Shown piece after piece: positions 41,850 to 50,670 of a DNA stretch of 64,000 nucleotides (the first letter of the stretch is position 1; the number at the start of each line of letters is the position of its first letter). This DNA is from Planctomycetota bacterium (GTDB taxonomy: Bacteria; Planctomycetota; UBA1135; GCA-002686595), in assembly GCA_016779205.1 (NCBI GenBank), contig JADHOC010000015.1:1-64000 (forward strand). The letters run 5' to 3'. The notes below the pieces were generated by a model, which saw only the letters and a list, made by a program, of their open reading frames with translations, had not been told where the DNA came from and ran no database searches. Both the position numbers and the translations under genes were made by a program.

Positions 41850-42887
41850 TTGTCTACCCAGAACGAACCCTCCACCGAGGGCGCCAGCGGCGCCCAGCGG
41901 GCCGCCGCCTTCCTCCTGAGCCTGGAGAAGACCGTGAGCGCCGAGGTCATGCGTAACCTCGACCCCAAGGTCGTCTCCAAGATCGCCGAGGCCATGACGG
42001 ACCTGGACCCTGACCTGTGCTCGGTCAACGCCGTCGACGGTCTCTACCGAGACCTGGCGAAGACGTTCCACCAGCGCACGGGCGTCCGCCCGCAGGACGA
42101 CTTCGAGCTCTATGCCCTCCTCGAGTCGTCCTACGGCGACGCCGAGGCCAACCGGGTGCTGACCGAGATCCACGACCGACGGCGCCGTGAGCAGCCCTTC
42201 GCGTTCCTCGAGACCGCGCCGTCCAGCCTCGCCGCGCGGGTCCTCAAGGAGGAGTCCCCCGGCGTCGTGGGGCTGATCCTGAGTCACGTCGCTCCGTCCA
42301 CCTCGGCCGAGGTCCTCGCCACGTTCGATGACGAGACCACGCTGGAGATCGTGCGACGCATGACCACGGTGACGCCGCCAGGGATCGAGACGATGCTGAC
42401 CATCGCCGACGATCTACAGGAGCGGATCCGCGAGGCCAGCCTGGTCCCCGCCCCGCGCGCTCAGGAAGACAGCCTGCGCACCGTCGCAGACATGCTGACC
42501 TTCGCCGACACCGAGGTCGAGCACAACGTCCTCACCGGACTGGAGGCCGAGGATGACCTCGTCGCCAGCCAGGTCCGGGAGTTCATGTTCACCTGGGAAG
42601 ACCTCGCCTCGATCGAGAAGCGTGCGATGCAGAAGATCCTCGCCTCTGTCGATACGAGGACGCTGTCCATCGCGCTCAAGGCCTGCTCGAATCCCGTCTT
42701 CGAGAACGTGATGAACAACCTCTCATCGCGGGTCCGCGAGATGGTCATCGACGAGAAGGAACTCCTCGGTTCGATGCCCATGAGCGACGTGCTCATGGCC
42801 CGCTCCGAGATCATGACTGCCGTCCGCGCCCTGATGGACCGCGGTGAGTTCAGCCCGGCCCGTGCCGGCGAGGAGCTGGTGGACTGA
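41850..42887 (+). CDS. fliG: Flagellar switch protein FliG
   Basis: A 345-residue C-ring protein coupling FliF to FliM and the stator. N-terminal AAAFLLSLEKTVSAEVMRNLDPKVVSKIAEAM, middle PGVVGLILSHVAPSTSAEVLATF, and C-terminal torque helix EFMFTWEDLASIEKRAMQKIL with SVDTRTLSIALKACSNPVFENVMNNLS. The start codon is TTG at 41850, with CAGGAA about 9 nt upstream. The charged torque ridge is recognisable but less acidic than in E. coli. Confidence 0.95.
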   Translation: MSTQNEPSTEGASGAQRAAAFLLSLEKTVSAEVMRNLDPKVVSKIAEAMTDLDPDLCSVNAVDGLYRDLAKTFHQRTGVRPQDDFELYALLESSYGDAEANRVLTEIHDRRRREQPFAFLETAPSSLAARVLKEESPGVVGLILSHVAPSTSAEVLATFDDETTLEIVRRMTTVTPPGIETMLTIADDLQERIREASLVPAPRAQEDSLRTVADMLTFADTEVEHNVLTGLEAEDDLVASQVREFMFTWEDLASIEKRAMQKILASVDTRTLSIALKACSNPVFENVMNNLSSRVREMVIDEKELLGSMPMSDVLMARSEIMTAVRALMDRGEFSPARAGEELVD

Positions 42888-42890
42888 GCC

Positions 42891-43478
42891 ATGCTGAAGC
42901 TCCGCTCTATCCCCATCCCGTCCTCGCACCGCGTGAGGATCGAGTCTGCCGCGCTCCCCGTAGCAGCGCTCGCGAGTGCCCTGCCCTTCGAGGGGCTCGT
43001 CCGGCGGACCAGCGAGGCGCTCCACCAGGAGCTCCAGAGCTCGGCCCGCGAGCGGGCCCACACCGAGGCCGTTCGGCGGGCCTGTGGCGCCCTCGAGCAG
43101 GCCGGTCAGGACCTCACCGAGGCGCGCGAGGCGGCCCAGGACGCCCTCGCGTCCGACGCCGTCAACCTCGCCGTCGAGATCGCCCGCCAGCTCCTGCGCA
43201 TCGAGATCGCCGAGCAGAACTATGGGCTGGAGGAGATCGTGCGGTCGACGCTCGCCGCCTCGGAGATCAAGCGCGGCCGGTGCGTGGTGCACCTGCACCC
43301 CGACGACGTGGCCGCCCTCGAGGGCGTGACCTTCCGGGACGAGACCGAGATCGCCGCGGACCCCGAGATCGCGCCTGGGACGGTGGTCCTGGAGACCCCC
43401 AAGGGGCTCCTCGTCAGGGAGCCCGAGGCCGTCCTCGAGGACATTCGAGAGCAGCTGCTCCAGGACATCGTGCGATGA
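42891..43478 (+). CDS. fliH: Flagellar export ATPase regulator FliH
   Basis: A 195-residue stator-like regulator of FliI. An N-terminal variable region is followed by a long coiled coil (about 40-100). The conserved C-terminal domain has LAVEIARQLLRIEIAEQNYGLEEIVRSTLA and CVVHLHPDDVAALEG, resembling V-ATPase E subunits. The stop overlaps the fliI start (ATGA). Confidence 0.9.
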   Translation: MLKLRSIPIPSSHRVRIESAALPVAALASALPFEGLVRRTSEALHQELQSSARERAHTEAVRRACGALEQAGQDLTEAREAAQDALASDAVNLAVEIARQLLRIEIAEQNYGLEEIVRSTLAASEIKRGRCVVHLHPDDVAALEGVTFRDETEIAADPEIAPGTVVLETPKGLLVREPEAVLEDIREQLLQDIVR

Positions 43479-44803
43479 GCCTCCTCGACCTGGACCGATG
43501 CGCACAGACGATTCGATCGGCCGAGCGCCCGCTCTATCGAGGGCAGGTGGACGTCGTCGCCGGAGTCATGGTCGAGGCGACCGGGATCCCCGCCGCCATC
43601 GGCGACCTGTGCGAGATCGACCGGGGGCTGATGGGGCCCATTCAGGCCGAGGTCATCGGCTTCAAGGGCGACCGCACGCTGCTGATGCCCCACGGCGACC
43701 TGGTGGGCCTGGCGCCCGGCCAGACCGTCCAGTGCCTCGGGCGGGCGTTCGGCCTCAACGTCTCCGACGACTTCCTGGGCCGCGTGATCGACGGCTTCGG
43801 TCGACCGCTCGACGGTAAGCCGACGCCGGAGAACGGCGAGCGCCGCCCGATCCGGAGGGATGCCCCCATGCCGCTGGAGCGCGCCAGCGTGAACCAACCC
43901 ATCGCGACGGGCGTCCGCGCCATCGACGGGCTCATGACCCTGGGAAGCGGCCAGCGCGTCGGGATCTTCGCCCGCGCCGGGGTGGGCAAGTCGACGCTGC
44001 TGGGCCAGATCACCCGCGGCACCGAGGCCGACGTCGTCGTCGCCTGCCTGGTGGGCGAGCGCGGGCGTGAGGTCCGCGACTTCGTCGAGGACACGGTCGG
44101 CGACGCCATGGCCCGCACGGTCCTCGTCGCCGCGACGTCCGACCGCTCCCCGCTCGAGCGCCTCACGGCGCCCTGGGTGGCGATCACGATCGCCGAGCAC
44201 TTCCAGGCTCAGGGCAAGAACGTGCTGCTCGTTGTGGACTCGATCACCCGATTCGCCCACGCCGCGCGGGAGGTCGGCCTCGCCGCCGGCGAGCCGCCCA
44301 CGGTGCGGGGCTACCCGCCCAGCTTCTTCGCGACGGTCCCCCAGCTCCTCGAGCGGATGGGCCGCCTGCAGTCCGGGAGCATCACGGGCCTGCTCACCGT
44401 CCTCGTCGACGGTGATGAGGAGGACGACCCGGTCGCCGACGCGCTGCGGGGGCTCCTGGATGGCCACATCAGCCTCTCCCCCGAGCTCGCGCGCTCCGGC
44501 CACTACCCCGCGATCGACGTCCTCGACAGCCTCTCGCGGCTCATGCCCAAGCTCGCGGACGGCCCCCACCAGGCCCGGGCCCGCGCCATCCGGGAGCTGC
44601 TGGCCGCCTTCCGTGACGGCCGCGATCTCGTTGACGTTGGCGCCTACCAGCCGGGCTCCAATCGCCTGCTGGACGCCGCGCTCGAGCGCATGCCCATGAT
44701 CGAGGCCTTCCTGCGCCAGGACGTGGACGACCCGACCGCCCTGGCGGAGACCGTCGAGGTCCTCGGCTTGATCGTCGATACCGACGAGGCGGCGGCGGCA
44801 TGA
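43475..44803 (+). CDS. fliI: Flagellum-specific export ATPase FliI
   Basis: A 442-residue F1-beta-like ATPase of the export apparatus. Walker A is FARAGVGKSTLLGQI (about residues 165-180), Walker B is NVLLVVDSITRFAHAAREVGLAAGEPP, and GSGQRVGIF and HYPAIDVLDSLSRLM are family signatures. The ATG at 43475, overlapping the fliH stop, is the natural start; a longer open frame from 43280 is only the fliH coding region read out of frame. Followed by fliJ with ATGA overlap. Confidence 0.97.
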   Translation: MSLLDLDRCAQTIRSAERPLYRGQVDVVAGVMVEATGIPAAIGDLCEIDRGLMGPIQAEVIGFKGDRTLLMPHGDLVGLAPGQTVQCLGRAFGLNVSDDFLGRVIDGFGRPLDGKPTPENGERRPIRRDAPMPLERASVNQPIATGVRAIDGLMTLGSGQRVGIFARAGVGKSTLLGQITRGTEADVVVACLVGERGREVRDFVEDTVGDAMARTVLVAATSDRSPLERLTAPWVAITIAEHFQAQGKNVLLVVDSITRFAHAAREVGLAAGEPPTVRGYPPSFFATVPQLLERMGRLQSGSITGLLTVLVDGDEEDDPVADALRGLLDGHISLSPELARSGHYPAIDVLDSLSRLMPKLADGPHQARARAIRELLAAFRDGRDLVDVGAYQPGSNRLLDAALERMPMIEAFLRQDVDDPTALAETVEVLGLIVDTDEAAAA

Positions 44804-45237
44804 GCGGCTTCCGCCTGGGACGACTGACGCGCCTCCGGGAGCGTCAGGAGAAGGAGGAGAAGCTCCGCTGGGCGGCCACGCTCAAGGCGGTCTTCGACGC
44901 TCGGGAGGAGCGCGCCGCAGGGCGCGCGTCCCTCGAAGACGCCTATCGCGACCTCTCGGGCCAACGGGGCGCCTCCATCAACCCCGGCGAGCGCCTCGCC
45001 GCCGAGACCACCCTCGACCACCTCAGCGACCGCAAGCTCCAGCAGGAGCGCGCGGTGACCGAGGCAGACCTCCGCGCCGAGGAGGCGCGCATCCCCTACG
45101 ACCAGCGCAGGCGGGAGGCCGAAGCCCTCCGGCGACTCGAAGAGCGCTGGAAGGCAGCCCGCCGCAAGAAGCGGCGCCGCCGCGAAGACCGAGACCGCCA
45201 GGAGCACATCGCACGCCAGTGCGGCAAGTCACTATGA
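44800..45237 (+). CDS. fliJ: Flagellar export chaperone FliJ
   Basis: A 145-residue, highly charged, coiled-coil protein. FRLGRLTRLRERQEKEEKLRWAATLKAVFDAREERAA matches the FliJ N-terminal pattern (F.l..Ll..R...e......la......). Position directly after fliI with ATGA overlap is the standard. It is the central stalk that activates the FliI ring. Confidence 0.85.
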   Translation: MSGFRLGRLTRLRERQEKEEKLRWAATLKAVFDAREERAAGRASLEDAYRDLSGQRGASINPGERLAAETTLDHLSDRKLQQERAVTEADLRAEEARIPYDQRRREAEALRRLEERWKAARRKKRRRREDRDRQEHIARQCGKSL

Positions 45238-46010
45238 AGAACGCACTCAACTACCTCACGTACGGCATCTGCGGCGCGGCCATCATGGGCGCCTCGTTCA
45301 TCGGCTACATCGTCCTCAGCGGGACGCCGGTCCAGGACCTCAAGGGGGTCGGTCCGCTGTTCGCCAAGAACGTCACGGCCGAGGTCGAGCCTACCCCCGC
45401 GCCCGAGGACGTCACCGCCAGGGCAGAGCGGCAGGCGGACTCCAGGGGCAACCGCCAGGTCTTCACCGACGCCGGTGTCGCCCTGAGTGCCTTCTCGCTT
45501 CCGAGCCCCTTCTCGGTGGCGGAGCTGAATGACCTCGAGCAGCAGCTCACCACGAAGCTCCTCCTCCTCGAGGAGCGCGAGGCGGACCTCAACCGACGCG
45601 AGATCGAGATCGAGCGGACGCGGGAGCACCTCACTGACCTGGAGGGCGCCCTCGAACAGCAGCGCTCCGCGTTGCTCGCCGCCAGCGACAACAACGAGGC
45701 GCGCGGCGCCGAGCTGGACAGCAAGAGCGAACAGATCGCCGAGGCCCGGGCTGATCTCAAGGCAGAGAACGAGGCGCGCCTCGCGAACCTCGTCCAGGTG
45801 TACGCGGACAACAAGGCGGAGACCGCTGCCCGCATGCTCCTCAACGCGGAGACGCCCACGGGCGCCGCCCAGATCCTCGTCCGCCTCGACGCTGCCCGTC
45901 AGACGGAGCTCCTCGAGCAGATCGAGACCCAGCAGCCGGACGAGTTCAAGGCGTACTACGACGCCTTCAGCCGCGCCCTGGCCTCGACGACCAAGAAGGC
46001 CCCCCGCTGA
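45234..46010 (+). CDS. MotE/YlxF-like motor chaperone candidate
   Basis: A 258-residue protein with one membrane helix (about 8-27). A Pro-rich periplasmic linker and a long coiled coil (about 100-180, EREADLNRREIEIERTREHL) follow. The C-terminal MgtE-N-like helical domain (ARMLLNAETPTGAAQILVRLDAARQTELLEQI) is shared with MotE of alphaproteobacteria and YlxF of Firmicutes. Its slot between fliJ and motA matches ylxF/motE. MotE is known to stabilise a periplasmic motor protein; that role here is inference. ATGA overlap with fliJ. Confidence 0.65.
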   Translation: MKNALNYLTYGICGAAIMGASFIGYIVLSGTPVQDLKGVGPLFAKNVTAEVEPTPAPEDVTARAERQADSRGNRQVFTDAGVALSAFSLPSPFSVAELNDLEQQLTTKLLLLEEREADLNRREIEIERTREHLTDLEGALEQQRSALLAASDNNEARGAELDSKSEQIAEARADLKAENEARLANLVQVYADNKAETAARMLLNAETPTGAAQILVRLDAARQTELLEQIETQQPDEFKAYYDAFSRALASTTKKAPR

Positions 46011-46140
46011 GGCCCCTCCCCAGGCGCTCCAGGGCCGTTGCTGGTCCGAAAAAAATTCCAAGCAGCCCACCAGATCCATCAAGCGATCTCACCGACCCGT
46101 CGATAGCAGAAGGCGCTGAGAGCGCTTCCCCGCACCCCAA

Positions 46141-46914
46141 ATGGACTTCAACACCGTCATCGGCGTCGTTCTGGCGTTCATCCTCGTCCTAGGCGCAATG
46201 TCGATCGGACCTGGAGGCGTGGCCGTCTTCATCCACATCCCGTCGATGATCATCGTCTTCGGCGGGACGATGGCCGTCACCATGCTGGCGTTCCCGCTCT
46301 CCGACCTGAAGCCGGTGGCGAAGATCATCATGGTCACGGCGGTCCGCAAGGCCTCGACGCCGACCGAGGAGATCGACCGCATCGTCGAGTTCGCCAACCT
46401 CGCTCGCAAGGAGGGCCTGCTCGCCCTCGAGACCAAGCTGCAGCAGGTCGACGACCCGTTCTTCGCGAAGGGGATCCAGCTCGTGATCGACGGCTTCGGC
46501 GCGGACACCGTGCGCGACATCATGGAGCTGGAGGCTCAATGGGAGGACGCGCGGCACTCCAGCGGCAAGAAGATCATGGACCAGCTCGGCGCCTTCGCGC
46601 CGGCGTTCGGGATGATCGGCACGCTGGTCGGCCTCGTCCAGATGCTCCAGGACCTCTCCGACCCCAACGGGATCGGTCTGGGGATGGCGACCGCGCTCCT
46701 CACGACGCTCTACGGGGCGATGGGCGCGAACATGGTCTTCCTCCCCATGGCGGGCAAGCTCGAGATGGTCGCGAAGACCAACCAGCAGCTCCGGGCCCTG
46801 ATGATCGAGGGCACCGTCGCCATCCAGTCCGGCGAGAAGCCGCAGCTGATCAAGGAGAAGCTCAAGGGCTTCCTCGCGCCGCCCATGCGCGAGCTGATCG
46901 ACGCCAAGAGGTGA
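46141..46914 (+). CDS. motA: Flagellar stator protein MotA
   Basis: A 257-residue four-helix ion-channel subunit of the stator. N-terminal FNTVIGVVLAFILVLGAMSI, then IHIPSMIIVFGGTMAVTMLAFPL; the cytoplasmic loop has EEIDRIVEFANLARKEGLLALE. The channel helices include FAPAFGMIGTLVGLVQML and MATALLTTLYGAMGANMVFLPMAGKL with the conserved prolines. A 130-bp gap with no SD precedes it. That gap holds a TCAA-N16-GTCGATAG stretch that is at best a weak sigma-28-like promoter. Confidence 0.97.
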   Translation: MDFNTVIGVVLAFILVLGAMSIGPGGVAVFIHIPSMIIVFGGTMAVTMLAFPLSDLKPVAKIIMVTAVRKASTPTEEIDRIVEFANLARKEGLLALETKLQQVDDPFFAKGIQLVIDGFGADTVRDIMELEAQWEDARHSSGKKIMDQLGAFAPAFGMIGTLVGLVQMLQDLSDPNGIGLGMATALLTTLYGAMGANMVFLPMAGKLEMVAKTNQQLRALMIEGTVAIQSGEKPQLIKEKLKGFLAPPMRELIDAKR

Positions 46915-46920
46915 CCTCGG

Positions 46921-47700
46921 ATGGCTCAGCGGAAGATCAAGATCAAGGAGGTCGAAGACGGCCTCGACGGCGCGCCGATGTGGATCACCACGTTCGTGGA
47001 CATGGTCTCGCTGCTCGTCACGTTCTTCATCCTCCTCTACACCTTCTCCAGCATCCGCCCGTACGACGCCTTCACCTACCCGAAGAACATCCTCTCCACC
47101 TCGGGCCTCTTCAAGAGCAGCTCGAACGACACCATGATCGCGCCCCAGGAGGACCTGATGCTCGCCATGGACATCCACCGTGGTTCACGGCTCCGCCACA
47201 CACGGCCGGTGCAGCACCTCTGGCAGAACATGGAGGAGATGGGCCAGGCCCTCGAGGAGGACCAGATCGAGGTCGAGATCCAGGAGGCCGAGGACGGCCT
47301 GCGGGTCCGGTTTGGCCCGGACTGCAGCTTCGCCCCCGGGGGCACCACGCCCACGGCGGCCCTGAGGAAGGCCCTCAGGGAGCTGGCAGAGATGACGGCG
47401 CTCTATCCCGTCCAGCTCGTCGTCGAGGGCCACACCGACAACCGCTTCCTCGCCACGCGCCGGCACCGGAACGCTGACGAGCTCTCGCTCGGGCGTGCCC
47501 AGGCGGCTGCAGACGCCCTCGCGGACGACGGAGGCTACCCGAAGGACCTCATCGCGCTCGAGGCCCACGGGGATACGAGCCCTCGCTCGACGACCGCGCA
47601 GACGGCCAGCGAGCGCACGATCAACCGCCGCGTCGAGATCCGCCTGGTCTCCCTCAGTCGCGAGGTCGACCTCGCTCGCAAGGAGACGGCCCAGCGATGA
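46921..47700 (+). CDS. motB: Flagellar stator protein MotB
   Basis: A 259-residue stator subunit with one membrane helix (about 20-42) carrying the ion-binding Asp27 (TTFVDMVSLLVTFF), a periplasmic plug/linker, and an OmpA-like peptidoglycan-binding domain (VQLVVEGHTDNRF, LSLGRAQAAADALADDG, NRRVEIRL). It begins 6 bp after motA and overlaps a second motB-like gene. All functional residues look intact. Confidence 0.95.
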   Translation: MAQRKIKIKEVEDGLDGAPMWITTFVDMVSLLVTFFILLYTFSSIRPYDAFTYPKNILSTSGLFKSSSNDTMIAPQEDLMLAMDIHRGSRLRHTRPVQHLWQNMEEMGQALEEDQIEVEIQEAEDGLRVRFGPDCSFAPGGTTPTAALRKALRELAEMTALYPVQLVVEGHTDNRFLATRRHRNADELSLGRAQAAADALADDGGYPKDLIALEAHGDTSPRSTTAQTASERTINRRVEIRLVSLSREVDLARKETAQR

Positions 47701-48413
47701 CGTCTGATGCACACAAGCGGCTGAAGCCGAAGATCGTCATCCGCAAGGTAAAGGGCAAGGGCGCCCCTGCGTACCTCGTGTCCTTCGGCGACATGATGAC
47801 GCTGATCCTCTGCTTCTTCATCCTGCTGGTCGCGATGTCGAAGACGAGGAACTTCGGCCTCATGGCCCGCGGCCTGGGCTCCTTCGTGGTCACGGTCCGT
47901 TCCATGGGCCTGACCGGCGTCCTCTCGGGGCACGAGGAGCAGGCGATCTTCGAGCAGATGCGCCGCCGCTTCAACCTCCCCCCGGAGGATGACCCCGCTC
48001 GCCGCGCCGTCCACGAGGACGCCTCGCTCAAGGAGCTCATCCGAGCCAGCAGCGTCGAGAATCTCGTCCCCCACGACGAGGTCCGGCAGCACCGGATCGC
48101 GAGCTTCGGACCGGGTGAAGACTCGCTCGACGACAATTCCCGCCGGTACCTGGACGCCCTCGCAGAGTCCCTGAGGCCGCGCTCGGAGCAGACCCTCGTA
48201 CTCGAGGGATTCGCCGTCGAGCGTGAGGCTTCCGCGGGGCGCTTCCTCGCCCTCGCGCGGGGCCGCGCCGTCGAGGCGTACCTCGTCAACGAACACAGCT
48301 TCGACGCCGAGAAGGTCCTCGTGAGAACGTGGGCTGACCAGTCGGGGGAGCCCACCAAGTCCGCCTCGCGTGTCGACGGACGACTCATTTCACGTCAGAA
48401 CGACGGCCGCTGA
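47697..48413 (+). CDS. Second MotB-family protein (MotB2)
   Basis: A 238-residue protein overlapping motB (ATGA). The membrane helix has the ion-carrying Asp32 (LVSFGDMMTLILCFFILLVAMS), which is closer to the classical MotB/MotS/PomB helix than that of the first copy. The OmpA-like C-terminus is shorter and divergent (LVLEGFAVEREASAGRFLALARGRAVEAYLV), with the peptidoglycan-binding residues of HTDN replaced. It may form a mixed MotB dimer with MotB, or a stator that does not grip the wall. Confidence 0.85.
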   Translation: MTSDAHKRLKPKIVIRKVKGKGAPAYLVSFGDMMTLILCFFILLVAMSKTRNFGLMARGLGSFVVTVRSMGLTGVLSGHEEQAIFEQMRRRFNLPPEDDPARRAVHEDASLKELIRASSVENLVPHDEVRQHRIASFGPGEDSLDDNSRRYLDALAESLRPRSEQTLVLEGFAVEREASAGRFLALARGRAVEAYLVNEHSFDAEKVLVRTWADQSGEPTKSASRVDGRLISRQNDGR

Positions 48414-48445
48414 TCGGCCACCAACGGCAGAGAGGATCAAACACC

Positions 48446-49240
48446 ATGGCTGAAGAAGAGAACAACCCGGCTGAAGAGCAGCCCACGGAAGGCGAGGCCC
48501 AACCCACCAAGAAGGACCGGGGGGCGGCGAAGCTCCTCGGCGGGCTGGTCGGGCTGATCGCCACGGGCTCCGCCCTCGCGATGATGGCGATCCCGTCCAA
48601 GGTGGTGGAGCCTCGGATGACCGGGCCCTTCGAGTTCGCCTTCTTCGCGGAGGAGGACCAGACGAACGTCATCACGAACACCCAGGACAACAACTTCAGC
48701 CGCTACATCAAGTTCGAGCCCACGTCGCTGGTGTTCGCCTATGACCAGGCGTACCCGACCCAACGGCGAACCGAACAGGGCTTCATGGTCGCCATGAGGC
48801 AGGCGATGAGCCGGACGGTGTTGAAGTACGAGCTGGCGCACATCTACGACCACCCCGAGGAGTTCAACGAGGAGCTGCGGCAGGCCGCCGAGCCGATCCT
48901 CTTCCCCGTCTGCGTCGGTGACGCCCTGACGTCCGACGGTCAGGACCCCCAGAGCGGCCTCATGATGGGCGACAGCCAGGCGACCGCTGGCACGTTCCGA
49001 GGGGACTTCTACTCGCACGAGATCAAGGTGAACTCCAAGAAGGGCACCCTCCAGATCGGCGGGGACGGCCCGGTCCAGTCCTTCAACGGCTCGGAGACCA
49101 ATCTGATGGTCGAGGACCGCAACGGCAAGGTCGTCTACGTGGACGTGACGGGCCTCATCGACGACTTCGAAGGGAGCATCCGGATCGGCGTCAAGGGCCG
49201 GATCCGACGACTGATCACCGGCACGATCACGGCCCAGTAA
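48446..49240 (+). CDS. Divergent FliL-like membrane protein
   Basis: A 264-residue protein: acidic cytoplasmic N-terminus, one membrane helix (about 29-48, AKLLGGLVGLIATGSALAMM), and a periplasmic domain with an internal helix (VAMRQAMSRTVLKYELA). The motif text LVFAYDQAYPTQRRTEQGF does not match FliL closely, but the order motB, this gene, fliM, fliN is exactly where fliL sits, and size and topology agree. FliL stabilises the stator around the motor. Confidence 0.55.
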   Translation: MAEEENNPAEEQPTEGEAQPTKKDRGAAKLLGGLVGLIATGSALAMMAIPSKVVEPRMTGPFEFAFFAEEDQTNVITNTQDNNFSRYIKFEPTSLVFAYDQAYPTQRRTEQGFMVAMRQAMSRTVLKYELAHIYDHPEEFNEELRQAAEPILFPVCVGDALTSDGQDPQSGLMMGDSQATAGTFRGDFYSHEIKVNSKKGTLQIGGDGPVQSFNGSETNLMVEDRNGKVVYVDVTGLIDDFEGSIRIGVKGRIRRLITGTITAQ

Positions 49241-49274
49241 GGGCCAGAGGCCGAGCAACCTGGCGAGGAACACG

Positions 49275-50252
49275 ATGGTGGAACCCGAAGAAGCAGCCGC
49301 GCTGGCGGCGACCATGAACTCGGAGGAGGAGGGCGGAAGCTCGCGCGTCTCCGTGGTGGTTCCCCGTGACTTCACCGAGCCGCGCACCCTGTCAGCGGAC
49401 CGAATCGATCGGATCCAGAAGACCCTGTCCGCGCGCCTCCAGTCCATGGCCAACCTCCTGGCTGGCCCCCTCCGCGGGCACCCGGTGCTCACGATCGGGG
49501 AGGTCAGCGAGGTGAACGCCCAGGGCCTGTTCGACGACATCGGGAGCCCCTTCCTCATCCACGGCTTCCACACCGCGGACCAGCTGGGCTGGGTCATGTG
49601 GAACCCCGACGCCGGGCGAATCGCCAGCGACCTCATCCTCTCCGGACCGGAGCCACCGCCGGTCGAGGCCGAGGGAGAGGAGGCCGCGGAACCCGAGGAA
49701 GAGAAGCCGCTCGATCCGATCCTGAGCCGCACCGAGCGCCGCGTCATCGCGCGCATGCTCGACCAGGTCGTCGGGCTGATCCTCAACGAGTTCGGGCTGG
49801 AGCTCATGCCGGGGACCATCTGGCAGGAGCCCGAAGAGCTCACGACCCTCGAGGACCTCGGGCCCGACGCGGATTCCCGGCGGCTCATGATCCACCTGTC
49901 GTTCGAGGACAACGGGGGGAACGCGAGCGATATCCGGATCTACATCCCCGGGATCCCCGGGGATGAGTCGGGCGATGAGGGCACTGAACAGGCGGCCGCG
50001 CCGACCCACCTCGCGCCTGTCCAGATGAGCATCGACGCGGTGCTCGGCGGGACCTTCGTCCCCCTGGCCGAGCTACTCGGCGTGGAGGTGGGCGACGTGA
50101 TCCCCCTCGACGCGCGACTCGGAGACCCCGTCACCCTCGAGGTGGAAGAGACAACCTGTGCCCAGGGACGCTTCGGCGCCCACGAGGGCCTCCTCGCCAT
50201 CCAACTGGACGCGGTCGGCGCTGTCCTGCCCCCCGTCCTGCCCAACGACTGA
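49275..50252 (+). CDS. fliM: Flagellar switch protein FliM
   Basis: A 325-residue C-ring protein. The CheC-like middle domain includes RTLSADRIDRIQKTLSARLQSMANLLAGP and LSRTERRVIARMLDQVVGLI, and the C-terminal SpoA domain starts VQMSIDAVLGGTFVPLAELLGVEVGDVIPL. The N-terminus (MVEPEEAAALAATMN) does not show the usual CheY-P-binding signature LSQ.EIDALL. A Glu-rich insert (about 133-150) interrupts the middle domain. Followed by fliN. Confidence 0.9.
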   Translation: MVEPEEAAALAATMNSEEEGGSSRVSVVVPRDFTEPRTLSADRIDRIQKTLSARLQSMANLLAGPLRGHPVLTIGEVSEVNAQGLFDDIGSPFLIHGFHTADQLGWVMWNPDAGRIASDLILSGPEPPPVEAEGEEAAEPEEEKPLDPILSRTERRVIARMLDQVVGLILNEFGLELMPGTIWQEPEELTTLEDLGPDADSRRLMIHLSFEDNGGNASDIRIYIPGIPGDESGDEGTEQAAAPTHLAPVQMSIDAVLGGTFVPLAELLGVEVGDVIPLDARLGDPVTLEVEETTCAQGRFGAHEGLLAIQLDAVGAVLPPVLPND

Positions 50253-50260
50253 CTGATCCC

Positions 50261-50629
50261 ATGAGCGAAGAAATCACCAACCAAGACCAGGTCAACCTTG
50301 AAGACGCCATCGATCGGGCGACCGAGTCGGTGGCGGTCCAGGCCGCCGAGATTGGCGAACTGGCTGGGGCCACGGACGCCAACGGCGACCCCATCGGCAT
50401 GGACGCCCTCATGGAGGTGCCCGTCCGCGTCACCGTCCGCATCGGCCGAGCCAATCTCACGCTGGGGGAGCTAGTCCAGCTCAGCCCCGGCAGCCTCGTG
50501 CCCCTCGACCGTGAGGCCCACGAGCCGGCGGACGTGCTGGTCAACGGCAAGGTCATCGCCAGGGGCGAGGTCGTCACCATCGACAACAGATACGGCGTCC
50601 GGGTGACGTCGATCTCCCAGGAGCTCTGA
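50261..50629 (+). CDS. fliN: Flagellar switch protein FliN
   Basis: A 122-residue C-ring protein. The SpoA domain, VRVTVRIGRANLTLGELVQLSPGSLVPLDREAHEPADVLVNGKVIARGEVV, is textbook FliN. It is preceded by a short acidic N-terminus. It is the last gene of the operon, ending before a perfect palindromic terminator-like hairpin. Confidence 0.95.
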   Translation: MSEEITNQDQVNLEDAIDRATESVAVQAAEIGELAGATDANGDPIGMDALMEVPVRVTVRIGRANLTLGELVQLSPGSLVPLDREAHEPADVLVNGKVIARGEVVTIDNRYGVRVTSISQEL

Positions 50630-50634
50630 GCCGA

Positions 50635-50654
50635 CCGGAGGGCGCGCCCTCCGG
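50635..50654. terminator. Perfect palindrome between fliN and pepN
   Basis: CCGGAGGGCGCGCCCTCCGG is a perfect 20-bp palindrome lying between two converging genes, 5 bp after the fliN stop. It can act as a bidirectional hairpin terminator although no T-run follows on either strand. Confidence 0.6.
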
Positions 50655-50670
50655 CCCGACCGGCGACCCT

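Noticed and set aside
46060..46140. Sigma-28 promoter before motA (TCAA-N16-GTCGATAG)
   Set aside because: Only partial match and 16-bp spacing instead of 15; too weak to list as a feature, and no other late gene here shows a better one for comparison.
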